From Rodentolepis nana (Eukaryota; Platyhelminthes; Cestoda; Cyclophyllidea; Hymenolepididae), in assembly GCA_900617975.1 (NCBI GenBank), contig UZAE01000377.1:1-24841 (forward strand): 24,841 nucleotides of DNA. The letters run 5' to 3'. Of this stretch, positions 1 to 11,373 are shown one piece after another. Each line of letters opens with the position of its first letter. The first letter of the stretch is position 1. The position numbers and the translations under genes are program-made. The notes under the pieces were generated by a model. That model was not told where the DNA came from. It saw nothing but the letters and a program-made list of their open reading frames with translations, and searched no databases.

Positions 1-363
1 CACACGCAGATCAACTAGATAGCACCACTCTTGGGTATTTTGAATATAACATACCCCACAATCTTATTTCTACTGCATTAATAACAGAGAGCGCATTAGT
101 GAGGCTAAGATGGTTGACAACTTTAAAAGGACTCATTAAGAATTAAAAATGGCACTAAAGACGAGCAACCGAAAAAGCCACGATATTCCCGATTCTACAT
201 CCCTTAATTACATGTAATTAACTCATGTAGGAAAGCAATTTACAGCTCATGTCTATAGTGGAGAAGTGGAATCGCGGAGCTATCCCGCTGAGAGAAACTT
301 CTACAATTTTATAAGTCTAACTAAACAATCGGGTTCGACCAGTCTCTTCACAGCATTTGCACC

Positions 364-421
364 GATAAACACTAATCTCGTGACCTCAAGCCTTGTAAAC
401 CAACACGTTAACCACTAGTGT
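364..421 (-). repeat. Degenerate tRNA-derived (SINE-like) element
   Basis: Read on the minus strand, the segment begins AGTGGTTAACGTGTTGG, which resembles a tRNA D-arm/A-box. It is followed by an anticodon-arm-like stretch, then GAGGTCACGAGATTAG, placed where a variable loop and T-arm/B-box would be. The T-arm no longer matches GGTTCGANTCC, so this is not a functional tRNA. A second B-box-like TGGTCGAACCC lies about 50 bases further downstream on the same strand (near 335-345). The best reading is an old tRNA-derived SINE; chance resemblance remains possible. Confidence 0.3.
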
Positions 422-521
422 CACGAACGTAGAACTTCCTTCCATAAATTCCTCGTCTGCAAATGAAGCCTTACAGAGTCCATTTTTGCAAATTACACAC
501 ACTGAGGTTGCCCTATAGACC

Positions 522-545
522 ACCCCCCCTCCCCTCCCTCCCCCA
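522..545. repeat. C-rich homopolymer-like tract
   Basis: A nearly pure pyrimidine stretch of C runs interrupted by single T bases, ending in CCCCC before AGCTTG. The surroundings are A+T-rich, so it stands out. It belongs to the same class as the G/C runs at 9205, 9388, 12308, 17333 and 19930. Confidence 0.8.
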
Positions 546-1374
546 GCTTGACCTCGTGCGTAAAAATTAAAGCGTGAAAGGGCCCAATATACCATAATAC
601 GTACTAGTGAATTTTATTGCATGCTTAGGGGAGAGTTTGCATACATTTACTTCCAAATGCTACAAATGACGCTTGCATAGTTACTGGGTTGAATTTCACT
701 TTGGATAACAAGAGCGGGATATTTCACCCATAGATAATACACACCTCCATTCCAAGGTGGACGATTTAAGAAATTGGGTACTAAGGACAGGGTCATTACG
801 AATCTCCTACTCCCTTCAAGTTTAGAGAGGCACTATGGCACATTATCTAAGTAGCTTAGAAAAATAAGACACGTTAAAATCGAAAAGGATTTCTCAGTCG
901 TATTTGTCAGCCAACTAATTGCAATTCGACAGATGCGTCATTGCACTTAGAAGGACAATCAGAGAAGCAGAAAGTGCAATTTGTAAAACTTTTGCAAGAA
1001 ATTAAGCATGGGCAGTATGATTCATAACACCTTATAACAAAGACCATATTTTGTCAAAATATTTTAAATAAACACTCAATGCTCACAATATTATTATTTT
1101 TATTTCTTAAATTACGAAGAAATAAGTGAGATTTTGAGGATTAATGTGAGCAAAAATACCTTTGGTGTGAGGTCAGAGATAGGAGAGCAGGCTGATTCCA
1201 TAACCTCCAAGCCCGAAACTAAAATTCGAAAGAAATTTTATTACGACACGAAGGATTTATATTCATTCAAAACACCTTGCTCTAGCATTGGCTCTAGTGA
1301 GTATATTAAGAGTACTTTCACAGTGGTGTAATATGCTGAAACCCGTGGCCCTGTATAACGATTACTTTGATGGT

Positions 1375-1446
1375 CTGGTTTGTATAGCTAACTTATCAAG
1401 CGACTGCGTTTAAGACGCATTGGATGTACATCGAGAGTTCAATTGA
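1375..1446 (+). repeat. Possible degenerate tRNA-like element
   Basis: Within this stretch, TGCG-TTTAAGA-CGCA forms a four-base stem with a seven-base loop like an anticodon arm (loop triplet TAA). A self-complementary GATGTACATC follows where a long variable arm would be, then GAGTTCAATTG resembling a decayed B-box. The acceptor and T stems do not pair, so this is at most a tRNA relic or SINE fragment. Confidence 0.2.
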
Positions 1447-1917
1447 TAACTATCAGAGAGTAATGAACAAATATCAAGGAAATACATTTCATCAATGCAA
1501 GATGTAAAAAGGGTTTTATTAAAAAAGCTGCTACTAGGATGCCTTTACCAGTCTCACTAATTCACAAGAAGATACAAATGCAATCAAGCAGTGTGACCAA
1601 CCACTCAATTAAATAATCGACTTAATAAGGTCTGAACAACGCAGACAAAACTTCCCTATCGACCCAATATTTCATGACGAGAACAGAGCCCTGTAGTATG
1701 TGAATGAATTCTAACCATGCGAAGAGTTTGATGACTCAAGTGAAGATATCTTGATTTCAGTATCTACTAGAGCATTTCGTAATTTATATGATTTGCGCTA
1801 TATAGAAATGCTTCCAATAAATATGCTGAGAGAATCATTAGCACAAAGTGAAACAGACCGTTCCTCAGTCAAATGGCAAACATACTCATTTTTGGTCAAA
1901 GCTGAATTCTACATTCG

Positions 1918-1941
1918 CACACACACGCATACACACACACA
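1918..1941. repeat. CA microsatellite (imperfect)
   Basis: About twelve CA dinucleotides with two single-base interruptions. It is non-coding. Confidence 0.9.
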
Positions 1942-2881
1942 ACAACTTCTCCAACCAGACAAAAAATTGACAACAAAACAATTGCACGGCTCGTAAGAGG
2001 CAAGGTATGCTATTTGCATTAACATAAGCGTTGTCCTAGATATTACCTTCGCACATGATTTGCATATTATTGACAGAGTCAAAATGATTTTCTAAATTTA
2101 TACAAATAAACACTTGGAATTCGCATGAACATATACTAAGTGATAGGGTTCAAATCGCTGAAGCTATTCTACAATCAATAGTATTGCCAAAAGGTGAAGA
2201 AAGCTACCAAATTAATGAAAATACTTATCTGGGAGTGAGCATGTAGTGATTTTGAAGAAACACGATGTCCAACTTTGACTGCCATTAATAAAACCCGGCC
2301 TTGGGAATTCACTCATCCGTGTAAGATGGCTTACAACCAACTTGGCATTGTCGCTATTTTTAGATGAAACAACACACATTTCCTCAGCCCACCCCTTCTT
2401 CACATCGCAATCATTAGTATTCCAATTTCACCCTTCAACTCTTATTTTTGCAGCAGAAATTGTTAAAGCCAAATGACAACTAGCTATAACCACACACTCA
2501 ACTTTTTATAAAACCAAATTAGTTTGGATCTCAAGGTGGCACGTTGACAAAAAATGTGCTCCACAAATTTATTAGATTAGTTCAATATTGACAGGAGACC
2601 AGCGTACACAGGTGGTGGTGAGGGGCTCGGTACCTTTTAAAAATTCTCGCCATCTGGAAAAGGCACACTTGTGCACATAACGTCTAAGCCATCAAAACCA
2701 CATCAAAATAGGAAAAACACTGGCATCATTACGCCTATGTGTAATTCCAAAGCTGCAATTATTAAACAGATAATAAACATGTGAATCTCACTTCACACCT
2801 GACCTAATTAGATTTCATACATGAAAATAATAGGTAGATACGTGTTTTGACCTACGTAATGATTTAATTCAAAGCTAGAGA

Positions 2882-2887
2882 TTTATT
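2882..2887 (-). promoter_or_regulatory. Candidate polyadenylation signal AATAAA
   Basis: AATAAA on the minus strand, about 80 nt downstream of the possible stop codon at 2966-2968. In A+T-rich DNA the hexamer is common by chance, so it counts only as weak support for a gene end here. Confidence 0.2.
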
Positions 2888-2965
2888 AATAGGCATCTGA
2901 ATTATTGAATACATAATTCGAATGCCCGATGGTTACTTACCGATTGAAAACTTAGAAGCAATTAA

Positions 2966-3036
2966 TTATGTAGTTAAGGTAAATGTAAAAACAAGCTCGA
3001 AGAAGCAGCCAAGCAGTTTAATTGATGTCATAATGT
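2966..3036 (-). CDS. Candidate terminal exon of the minus-strand coiled-coil gene
   Basis: A strong acceptor (CTGCTCTTTTTTAAG) precedes this segment. Taken in phase with the 3273-3366 exon it encodes a short hydrophobic tail, starting DIMTSIKLLG and ending in TAA at 2966-2968. It would close the protein at 618 residues, possibly with a membrane-associating C-terminus. The support is only a good acceptor and matching phase. An alternative is that the 3273-3366 exon is itself terminal, reading through its donor to a TGA at 3244-3246 (604 residues). Confidence 0.25.
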
Positions 3037-3272
3037 CTTAAAAAAGAGCAGATTCTTTATAGGATCAACACTTTGAACTCCAACGCACAGACATCTTCGA
3101 CACTCCACAGAATAAATCCTTAAGCGCAGTTCCGAATTACCAAGGAGCCATTAAATGCAATGCTCAAACCGATCAAAAGGAAATTAATATTAGTAGTGAA
3201 ACATTACAAAAAACACACCCAGAGAAATCTATTGAATGGAAAGTCACAAAGTACTATAAAGGGAAGTCATAC

Positions 3273-3366
3273 CTTGTCTTGCAGTCGATTCCGAAAAGTC
3301 GACATTGAGTTCTTGGAGGGTAGAGGCTGGGGAGAGCATATGTACACCCAGAGCAGAGGGACTCAC
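3273..3366 (-). CDS. Coiled-coil gene exon 9 (last confident exon)
   Basis: The exon is preceded by the acceptor GTTCTTTTTTTAG and followed by the donor G|GTATGA. It enters in phase 0 and leaves in phase 1. It encodes residues about 565-595, beginning VSPSALGVHMLSP and ending NVDFSESTARQ, a serine-rich, probably disordered stretch with two S-P sites. A stop lies directly upstream in the same frame, so the acceptor is needed to connect it. The intron to exon 8 is exactly 73 nt. If the donor is skipped, the frame runs a further nine codons to a TGA at 3244-3246. Confidence 0.65.
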
Positions 3367-3439
3367 CTAAAAAAAGAACAGGAATATAAATGATAACAAA
3401 TCCATTCAAGAGCAGACTGAAAGCACTAATATAGCTTAC

Positions 3440-3532
3440 CTCCTGAAGAGGAACCAAACCAGAATGAGTATTTACAGAGTCTGATGAGCAGTTTGGACAC
3501 AATAAAGACAGATCTGTCTGTTGACCAACCGA
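3440..3532 (-). CDS. Coiled-coil gene exon 8 with CPNC motif
   Basis: 93 nt, phase 0 to phase 0, between an acceptor ending TTTTGTAG and the donor GAG|GTAAGC. It encodes residues 534-564, including TDLSLLCPNCSSDS. The Cys-Pro-Asn-Cys pair looks like half of a zinc-binding knuckle, but no second Cys/His pair is visible in the neighbouring exons, so zinc binding is only a possibility. The composition (Ser, Gln, Leu) matches the rest of the C-terminal part of this protein. Confidence 0.65.
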
Positions 3533-6376
3533 CTACAAAAGAAAGTGAGGTGTAATAATACGTTGCAATTAGATTTAGATAACTAAATATAAACAAACTG
3601 ACGCAACTCCAGAAACTCGATAAACAACAAACAGAAGTGAATAAAAAAAGCAGAATTGCTATCTTACTCGTCTTGAACGAGTTAAATCGACGGCCTAAGC
3701 ACAACATTGATAAAAGAGTAAAACTAATAGTAAGAAAAAAAATTCGCCAAAAAAAACTAAACGACTGCTCACTATGCTAAGCGAAGAGCTTGATGATGAG
3801 GAGATATCATTAGTGAGATAATCAGATGATGCAAGGAGGGGGTAGTAGAAGCATTCTTCAGCTGCCTGAAGACACATTAGTTAATGAGTAGCGTTTATAA
3901 CAAGTATTAAATCTCAAGATGCTGTAGAGTGCCGCTGACGACGGTAAATTCTCTTGAAATAGGGAAATTCCTCATTCATCAGAGAATCGGGTTTTGCTTA
4001 AGCGCAAACAAATAAATAGGCATAGCAACCGATGCTAAACACAAGAGAGTTCCAAATCATATAACACTTCCGGTGCATTATTTATGAAGGCGTTTCCCTT
4101 TTGATATACTCTCCCGTGAAAAATGTCGGGCACGCTCAACTGATTGTATTGCAAAATTATTGAAGAAGTTTACAAAATAGGAAGCATACTATCGCCCGAA
4201 TAATTCAATTAGCAGTACATGCATTCAAAAAGCACTTTAATAGCAAAATGAACGATTGTCCACCTCTTGAATTCACCTCTATTTTACTTGAACCAGAAAA
4301 TGCTCTTTCGTAGACACGAAGTATGCTTCAATTTCAATCAGTAAGACATACAAAGACCTATTAGAATCAAAAAGTTTACGAACAAACAATACACTGCATG
4401 GAACAGAAACTAGTTGTTTGAGTGTAAAATAGTGGAGAATTTAAGGAGTGTAAAACCAGTATAAGCACCATGAGTAGGAGAATGCTAAGGTTGGAATACA
4501 AATTTTATTAAACCTTCCACATTTTTCAATATTAATATTGTTAAATATCAAATGTCAAAGATTTTGAAGGAGGAAGTTCAACCATAAAGAAAAATGACAA
4601 AATTGGCATTAATCGAAAAATTTAGACCGTTTTGTTACAGTATTAATCAGATTTCGCTTGGATTGAGGAGGAATTTAGGGTGTTTTATAGGGAATCAAAT
4701 GCCAATATTCAGCTAAAATCAACTTCAGATGAAAGTGAAACACGGTGATGTATTATTACTATTATTATTGACACATTTAGGAAGCAGAGGGAAGTGAAGT
4801 TTGGGTAGATAATGTTGAAACAAAAGGTTTCTAGAGATTATAGCGATTCTTGTTCTTCATGCCTTCATGACCTAGGATATATTTGGCCACTAATGTGTTG
4901 GGAAGTGGCCTTGAGTTCTACTTGAAATTGTTTGTTGGAATAAAAAAAGCGTAAGTAAAAAGTGATTATCCTTATTTGGTTTCAGTTCAAACACAATTAG
5001 AGCCGTAGATATAAGTTAAAAACTACAGCCAGTAATTCCATATATATGTGATAGCGTTGTTTCTTTTACCATACGAATACATACAAAAGCTCAATGACAT
5101 TTTCAAAGATTAAGCGTTATATGAAGATACTAAGGAACCGATCGTATGTAAACAGTGACTAACGAACTGCGCTCACGACATCATCGAGGGCCAAAACATT
5201 TAGTCGAATGAGTATTTGGTTGTATAAATTGAGGTCAGTAGGGAGCCAGTTTCTGGCCTCACGTTCCCACGAAAAACCAAAATCCCTATGAAGACTTTAT
5301 AGCAAGAGAAAAAGTAGAAAAGTTAAATGACGATCCGTGAGTAATTCGTTTTAATGGCATGGTAAATAGGTTTATAAGCAAATCTAGCTACCTAGAGGGT
5401 TATAAAAAAGAAGGGGCTAATTTGTAAAAGGCATTAGACATATAATAGAGCTCACACACAAACGCACACACACACTCAGGTTATCCTATTATCATAGGCT
5501 AGCCAGTATACATACAATTGTCTAATATAGTCAGTTGTGATGGTTAACAGTAAAGCATGACCCAGTGAAAAAAAACACGTGCTCTCTGAAGCTACTTCGA
5601 TCCTCTGCACGTAGTGCCCAAACGTTACACTTACTAAAAATGGAACACAATTTAAAGTTCCAGAAGCCTGACCACCAAATATCATTTTGTGTAAGATGGG
5701 TAAGATAATCACGACAGCTAATTAAAATATTAATAAAAGAAAACAACTTGAGAACAAAATAATACCGAAATAGAGAGAAAATGCACAACTAAAATCTAGT
5801 TCAGAAACATCGTCAGTTTCAAATATGCACACAACAGGCACACCTTCCAGAAGATTCTATGCACATAGGATAAACAAAAACGGAGAAAAAAAATTAAGCA
5901 TCATTCGTTTTCTCCTAAGATGAATTTGGAGAGTAGGAGGACGTGACAAAGGTAGTAACAATTGTCATGCGAAAAGTGTCATAGGAAAAGTCATCATCAG
6001 CACTTTAAACAAGCGCGTGGGAGTTTCAAAGAAGCTTAAAAAATTAGGCCTCTTCAAATGACGCATCCCAATTTTAAATAATTAATCCATTTTGTGCACC
6101 GCTTTATGGAAATCTCTGCAGAAATCTCCTCTAATGTATAGATGTATTAAGATGTATACTCTGCAATGCGTACCAAACAAATACAATTTTGATCCGCGAA
6201 ATGGACGAGCATCCTTGACCGTCGTTATACCCAAAAGTGAGAGTTAAAATTGATGGAGCATAAACCTCAATGCATACGTTATTACGAAGATAACCAGGGT
6301 GTGATACAACCTTAATCCATAAATTCATACATCGCGCCTTAAATGTTGGTTTTAGTTAAATAAAAAGCAAAAATAC
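3533..6376. other. Intron 7 of the coiled-coil gene (about 2.8 kb)
   Basis: I see nothing convincingly coding here. Hydrophobic minus-strand frames near 3426-3877 and 5476-5788 are translations of A/T-rich or polypurine DNA. It contains a short ATT-rich simple repeat (about 4749-4770) and a CA microsatellite (5452-5476). Confidence 0.55.
5452..5476. repeat. CA microsatellite (imperfect)
   Basis: CA dinucleotides interrupted by AACG, within intron 7 of the minus-strand gene. Confidence 0.85.
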
Positions 6377-6580
6377 CAAAGAAGGCCTATGAATTTTGAC
6401 AGCACTATCGACGTCGTTGTCAGAAGTGTCCATTGCGGCATTGGAGGCATTAGTTTGATCGAGGGAGATGGACCAGTCAGTGAAGTGTTTGGGAGTGTTG
6501 GGAATGGTAGAAAAGATGTCTCCACCGGATATTCTAGTAGGCGATGCCAAATTCGGTTCCTGACCTTCGGTATCGCAGAC
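6377..6580 (-). CDS. Coiled-coil gene exon 7
   Basis: 204 nt (68 codons), phase 0 to phase 0. The acceptor is TATTTTCCCATCAG and the donor is TTTG|GTATTT. It encodes residues 466-533, beginning VCDTEGQEPNLASPTR and continuing through SGGDIFSTIPNTPKHF to a Ser/Asp/Asn-rich acidic stretch, TSDNDVDSAVKIHRPSL. It is likely disordered, with S-P and T-P sites. The frame runs on past the donor only to a stop twelve bases after the intron's first codons, so without splicing this would be an alternative end. The exon is less A+T-rich than its flanks. Confidence 0.7.
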
Positions 6581-7544
6581 CTGATGGGAAAATAGGTAGT
6601 CAGGATTGTGCAAACGCCACTGCGTTATTACCTAACTTAGAAAAGCATCAATAGATCGTCTTCGATAATAAATAAAAGATTCAAACGTTCAGAACTAAAG
6701 AGTTTTCCCTGAAGCTCTATTTGACCCCAATTTTGCTGTTTTGGTATGTGAAGGTGCACAAACAAACATCAATTTTACGATTTCTGATCCCTCAAAAGGC
6801 GAATAAAATGCCTTTCTGAACGCTAACATTGGCCTCAGGTAAAACCAGAACAGGCGCATTCTGCCAGTGGACTGATAAATACGAAACCGCTGAACTTATG
6901 AGACGGGTTAATACCCATTTTATTCAGAATAAAGTAGTTAAAAACACGCGTCCACGTAGAACACTCAAATTGAAGTTCCCCAGAACGATAGACAACACAC
7001 TACTTTGAAAAAAATTACGATTTCTAATCCAGAATCAAATGAACCTAGGTTTTAAGCCCTTTCTATATAATAAAAACGCCACACAAAATCAAATGCTTCA
7101 TGCCTCAGGAGCCGAATTGGTGAATAGTAAAAACGAAATCCGTGGTAGTTGTTTTACCTGATTGGTTTGTCTCAGTTGCCGAGGAAGTAGGAGTTAAAGG
7201 AGGTCTTAACTACCTCTATAAACGAATTTTTGGACAGTTGGGCGAAAAAAGATAGGATCGCGTTTGTGCATGCAGCTAGTTAACGCGAAAGACATTTGGT
7301 GTGAGAGTAAGAGAAATGACGTCTATTTTAAAATGACTCAAGGCAAATTCCTTCTTCCCATTTCACTGAGGCATAAGCTAAATAAGTTTCAAACCTGTTT
7401 TCCAAAACTCCTCCTGGAAGCATACCAATATGGTCAATAATAAGTACCAATTCAGTACACTGTGACTTGGCATATGCACTACGCCATCAAGGCACAAGAA
7501 CAGGCCCTTTGATTTATGTCAAAATAATATAAAGAAGTACACAC
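6581..7544. other. Intron 6 of the coiled-coil gene (964 nt)
   Basis: No coding signal. It includes two diverged copies of a roughly 240-bp sequence around 6775-6895 and 7013-7145, which share TACGATTTCTRATCC and a later segment resembling AGTAAAAACGAAATCCG. Confidence 0.5.
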
Positions 7545-7596
7545 CTGGTCACGAAGATCGTTCAATTGAGTAGTCAATCCCAATTCATTGCATGGC
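7545..7596 (-). CDS. Coiled-coil gene exon 6 (52-nt microexon-sized)
   Basis: The exon is 52 nt between the acceptor CTATTTTGTAG and the donor CAG|GTGTGT. It enters in phase 2 and leaves in phase 0, exactly the phase change needed between exons 5 and 7. It encodes PCNELGLTTQLNDLRDQ (residues 449-465), with leucines spaced as in a coiled coil and continuing the helix of exon 5. It is too short to show as an independent open frame. The case rests on both splice sites, phase fit and sequence character. Confidence 0.6.
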
Positions 7597-9204
7597 CTAC
7601 AAAATAGGAAAGACAAATAGCTTCAATTCAAAATACGTTAGGCGAAGTTAAGGCAAGTATAGGCAATTTTGTAAGTGCTGCGCAAAGGGTGTCTAAAATT
7701 AGTCTGTAAAGCATACAAAGATTGGCAAATTGGAAATATTAGGAAAGTAATTCATAGGAAAACGATACTTAACGGCTGTTCCAATTCACAACGACTAAAA
7801 TTATTCGCATTTCTCGCATTACTCCTCACTAGATCAACTACTGATTGGTGAAAAAGCTTAAGATAGCAGAAACGGAAACGAAATATTGCATTCTGTAATC
7901 ATTCACGGTAATCAGGAAAGCCGTGTAAATCAAAATTGAATAAAAACGCTTAGAAAGGTAAACTGGAGTAGATTTCATGAAAAAAAAACTCGAATTTGAC
8001 CTAACTCAACAGAAGAACAGGTAAAACTGGCCTACTGAGGAGCAAATGGTCAATCAGTCGCGAGCACTACGAACAATTCAATCTATTGAACCATGGACTA
8101 ATCGTTCAGCAGAATATTACAGAAACCAAAAACTGAATATTGCGGCCCGAAATATTAAAATGAATTCGAGAATTGAAATCAAACTAAAAAGCGGAGATTT
8201 CTTGCCCTCTCACTGACTGTGTCTCCTATTTGGGCCTTCTTAGTCAAACGTTTTTTTCAAAAGAAATTAAGCATTACCAATTTGCGTTGCCATAGAAGAA
8301 TAATAATAGAACAAACTGTGTAGAGAGCTCATAAAGAAAGTTAATCATATTACTAGTATCGTGAGTATGGTTAATTAAGGTGGATATGTGGCAGAACTCA
8401 GTGTTTGAATCTTCAATGTTGCTAATGAATTGCATTAAGATGATGAGAAAAGAATAAAACTCAATTACACGCTTCATTTGATAAGGGCACATTAATTTAG
8501 AGTGGAAAACTTTGCTTAGCCTTTAATTCTAATTAATAATGCTTTGTGAATAAAGGCTCATTGTAGCTTTAGCATGCACAAAAATCCGGATTTCGATACA
8601 CCGGGTGTGATCGACTAGAAGCTTTATTCCATTTCAATTTAGTAATGCCATTTAGGAAGAACAACAAACGTGATTTTTCCACTCCAGGCAAATTACTTTC
8701 TCTTAAACAGATGCGATTATATATAATTCTTAAGCCCATTTAAGCGCATTTTTCTACTTAAAAATGCTTGTATTTTGCTAACCCATTCTTGATTAATCGC
8801 AATCAGATATCAAATACCCGATTTCCATGCTGGTCTGTGTACACAGTGATCACTACGCCACCGATGCATAAAAGCTTATAATTTCTCGGCACTGGTGTTT
8901 AATTTAAAAGTAAAAGCATCAACTACATATCTCAGATACTATTGGTTTTAAAGTACAAGCTCTCAAGAAAAAGAAAGAAAATAGGCTCATTTATTTACTT
9001 CCCATGACGGGATACACAGTAGACTTACCTCCACATGGTGCACACTAGGCAAACAAATACTCATACGACTATAAAAGTCCATAAATCCACAGTTGACTTC
9101 AGACTTCAAACTACCATCACCCCACTGTATGTCATATTCGACTACTTCCACAATACTCACCTCGCCTTTTTTCTACCTTCGCCTTGGATAAACACTCTTC
9201 CGTG

Positions 9205-9215
9205 CCCCCCCCCCC
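9205..9215. repeat. Poly-C run (11 C)
   Basis: Uninterrupted C run followed by TCTCG, inside a pyrimidine-rich stretch within intron 5 of the minus-strand gene. On the transcript it is a G run. Confidence 0.95.
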
Positions 9216-9387
9216 TCTCGACTTTCTTTCACTTTGATGTTCCCTCTCTCCTCTGTGAAGCCTGAAGTCAACTAAAAGGCTAATGATAACCATCAAAACG
9301 CCTGCCATTTGATATAAATTAATTGCTAACAACCACTTAGAAAACTGCATTTTTACTTCAAATTTTGATCAGACTCGCATAAACTTT

Positions 9388-9403
9388 GGGGGGGGGGGGG
9401 GGG
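9388..9403. repeat. Poly-G run (16 G)
   Basis: Uninterrupted G run, opposite in strand sense to the C run about 170 bases to its left. The pair could base-pair in single-stranded nucleic acid. Confidence 0.95.
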
Positions 9404-10361
9404 TGAAAACGAAAAAGTCTCCTCACCACTCTTCAATCAGCTAATAGAACGGCAGATGTCATTTACCCACAATTAATGGGATACGCATGGCAGTTCAATT
9501 AGGAGATTATCAACACACCTGAAAGCACACAAGCGAAAGGAGGGAGAGAGAGAGAATCTCCGTGTAGATGGAGAGCACGCACATAGTCGAAAATGAGCAA
9601 CAGGAACAGTGGAACATGTGAAAATGATTGGGGTCAACTACGTAGTCGGCCCGTGAAGCGCTAAAAAATGCCGTACTTACTCATCAACCTAAATTACTGA
9701 GTCTACTTCATTGCTCCAACATACAATCTTAGTTCAAGGCAATCTGAGGTTAAGAATAAAATAGACAGTCAATTTAAAATGCAATTATGGGGACACTTTT
9801 CGCAATCAAATTCTTAATAGTTGACACACCATTCCTAATGAATAATTCGGATTGGGGAAAGTTAAACAAAAAGTTTTGATAGCTAATTAGAGAGATTTAC
9901 GAGCACATTAACTATTCGATTTGAGCAAAAGGCATTTAGAAGTTGAGCCAATGCATTGACTAATTCGACTGCGTTATTATCTGTTATAAATCTCAAATCG
10001 ATTGAAGGAAAATGATAACCAAAATAGAAAAAGCATTGCGTATTCCCCCTCTAATAAACAACACCCATTCTGTCACGCACCTATGGTGCAATATTATCGA
10101 GCATAATTAGCCATATATTGTTTAATAAACGTATAGAGATGAATATTGAAATTGGACCTACGAATTTGGTAAATAAATTGTTACCGATAGAAAATCGAAA
10201 CAACGCCTTACAGTGCATTAGAAATGCAATGTCAATTCCACGTAATGCACGGGACAAATTCAGTCTTCGCAGGACCAAAAAACTAATCTTAATAAAGAAA
10301 TAGATTCACAACTACATCAATAAATCTAGTCCTGCCCTGCCTGTGGCTGAGGTAAGTAGCA

Positions 10362-10375
10362 TACACACACACACA
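10362..10375. repeat. CA microsatellite (short)
   Basis: Seven CA/AC units in intron 5. Confidence 0.85.
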
Positions 10376-11009
10376 TTTATTTCTGTGAAGTACTGCCACG
10401 GATTCCTCACTGAGAAGCATAAAAGGGATAATTTAATTATAGGTGATATCAGTAATACAATATGGATGGATTTCGTAAAAGACGATAGGCCTAGAAAAGT
10501 AGTTCAAAAGTCGTTAAAATGTTCACCCGATAGAACCCAAATCAATCCCATTCCAACGATTTGAATTTGAGCTTAGAAAACGGAAGTGCGAATGTGCAAA
10601 CAGACCATGAAATTAATATATGTTTGTCGCCTGATGAAAATATTCAGAAAAATTGCGATTTCCGGCAATCCAATTAAAGCTCTGCGTCATAGTTCAAGTA
10701 GAGAAAAAGAAAATACCCTAGTTACCTTCAGCGATTTGCCAATAACTTGAATTAATGAAGAAACTCAGATAGCCAGAAATGGGCTAAAGACAGAGCTACG
10801 TGGGAAGACTTAGGAAGATTCACTTACTACTAATGCTATTAAACAGAACAAAAATTAATCCACGATTAGCTCAATACTGTGATGAATGCTTTCAGAAATA
10901 TCAAGCACCCCAAATCTGGTAGCTTCAAACAAGCTCAATGTCCGAGAATTTTAGAAATCTTTTAATCTTCATACTTCAACCCGCGAATTAAAATTGATCA
11001 AATACTTAC

Positions 11010-11373
11010 ACGACACCACTTGACAAAGCATCGGCGTTATTGGCCAATGACTGTTCCTGTCGATTGCTAACCTTCTCCAACTCTGACTGAAGATCAAGAT
11101 ATTTGTCATAGAGTTGGAGATAAACCGACTTGTCCACCACGTCACTACCAGCACTATCTGCACAAACTTCAGCAATGGAATTCCGCGACTTTATTTGGGA
11201 ACTGGCAACCACGGGAGAATTAGAGCGATTAGGGCGGGACGCAAACGTAGTTGAAGGCTCGGGAGTTGAGATTTCCCCTGCTTGATGTGGTGTCACAGGA
11301 AGGGATTTTCGAGGAGTACTGCTCAGAGATGTTCGAATATTTCTATCCGTCTCATCTACTGTATTTTCTAATC
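11010..11373 (-). CDS. Coiled-coil gene exon 5 (S/T-P-rich, then coiled coil)
   Basis: 364 nt. The acceptor TTCTTCTTAACTCTCAG meets GATTAGAAAAT; joined to the phase-1 end of exon 4 this makes an Arg codon. The donor is GT|GTAAGT, leaving in phase 2. It encodes residues about 327-448. The first 80 residues are basic and S/T-P-rich (for example SSTPRKSLPVTPHQ, STPEPS, SNSPVV) and are likely phosphorylated and disordered. The last 40 residues, around KSVYLQLYDKYLDLQSELEK, form a clear amphipathic coiled-coil helix. The start of the frame needs no internal Met because the exon is internal. Confidence 0.75.

Larger units (their letters stand above)
1..2965. other. Non-coding flank left of the minus-strand coiled-coil gene
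   Basis: I see no convincing coding exon on either strand. Open frames here are short, A+T-rich and lack paired splice signals or recognisable protein. The stretch holds a degenerate tRNA-like element (364-421), a C-rich tract (522-545), a second tRNA-like stretch (1375-1446) and a CA microsatellite (1918-1941). If the terminal exon proposed at 2966-3036 is right, this is 3' flanking DNA. If the gene continues, it is intron. Confidence 0.5.
7597..11009. other. Intron 5 of the coiled-coil gene (about 3.4 kb)
   Basis: No exon recognised. It contains an 11-base C run (9205-9215) and a 16-base G run (9388-9403) only about 170 bases apart, an AG-rich repeat (9541-9556) and a CA microsatellite (10362-10375). 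Open frames at 8274-8492, 9035-9265 and 10081-10564 look like chance. Confidence 0.5.

Noticed and set aside
3426..3877. Hydrophobic minus-strand frames resembling membrane segments
   Set aside because: The Leu/Phe/Ser richness comes from translating polypurine/A-rich DNA. The real exon in this area (3440-3532) uses a different frame.
6389..6595. 68-codon plus-strand frame
   Set aside because: It is the antisense shadow of exon 7 of the minus-strand gene, which has matching splice sites and phase.
8274..8492. 72-codon minus-strand frame with a possible acceptor and a GTAATG donor
   Set aside because: Its phase does not fit between exons 5 and 6, and its hydrophobic, A/T-driven composition differs from the neighbouring exons.
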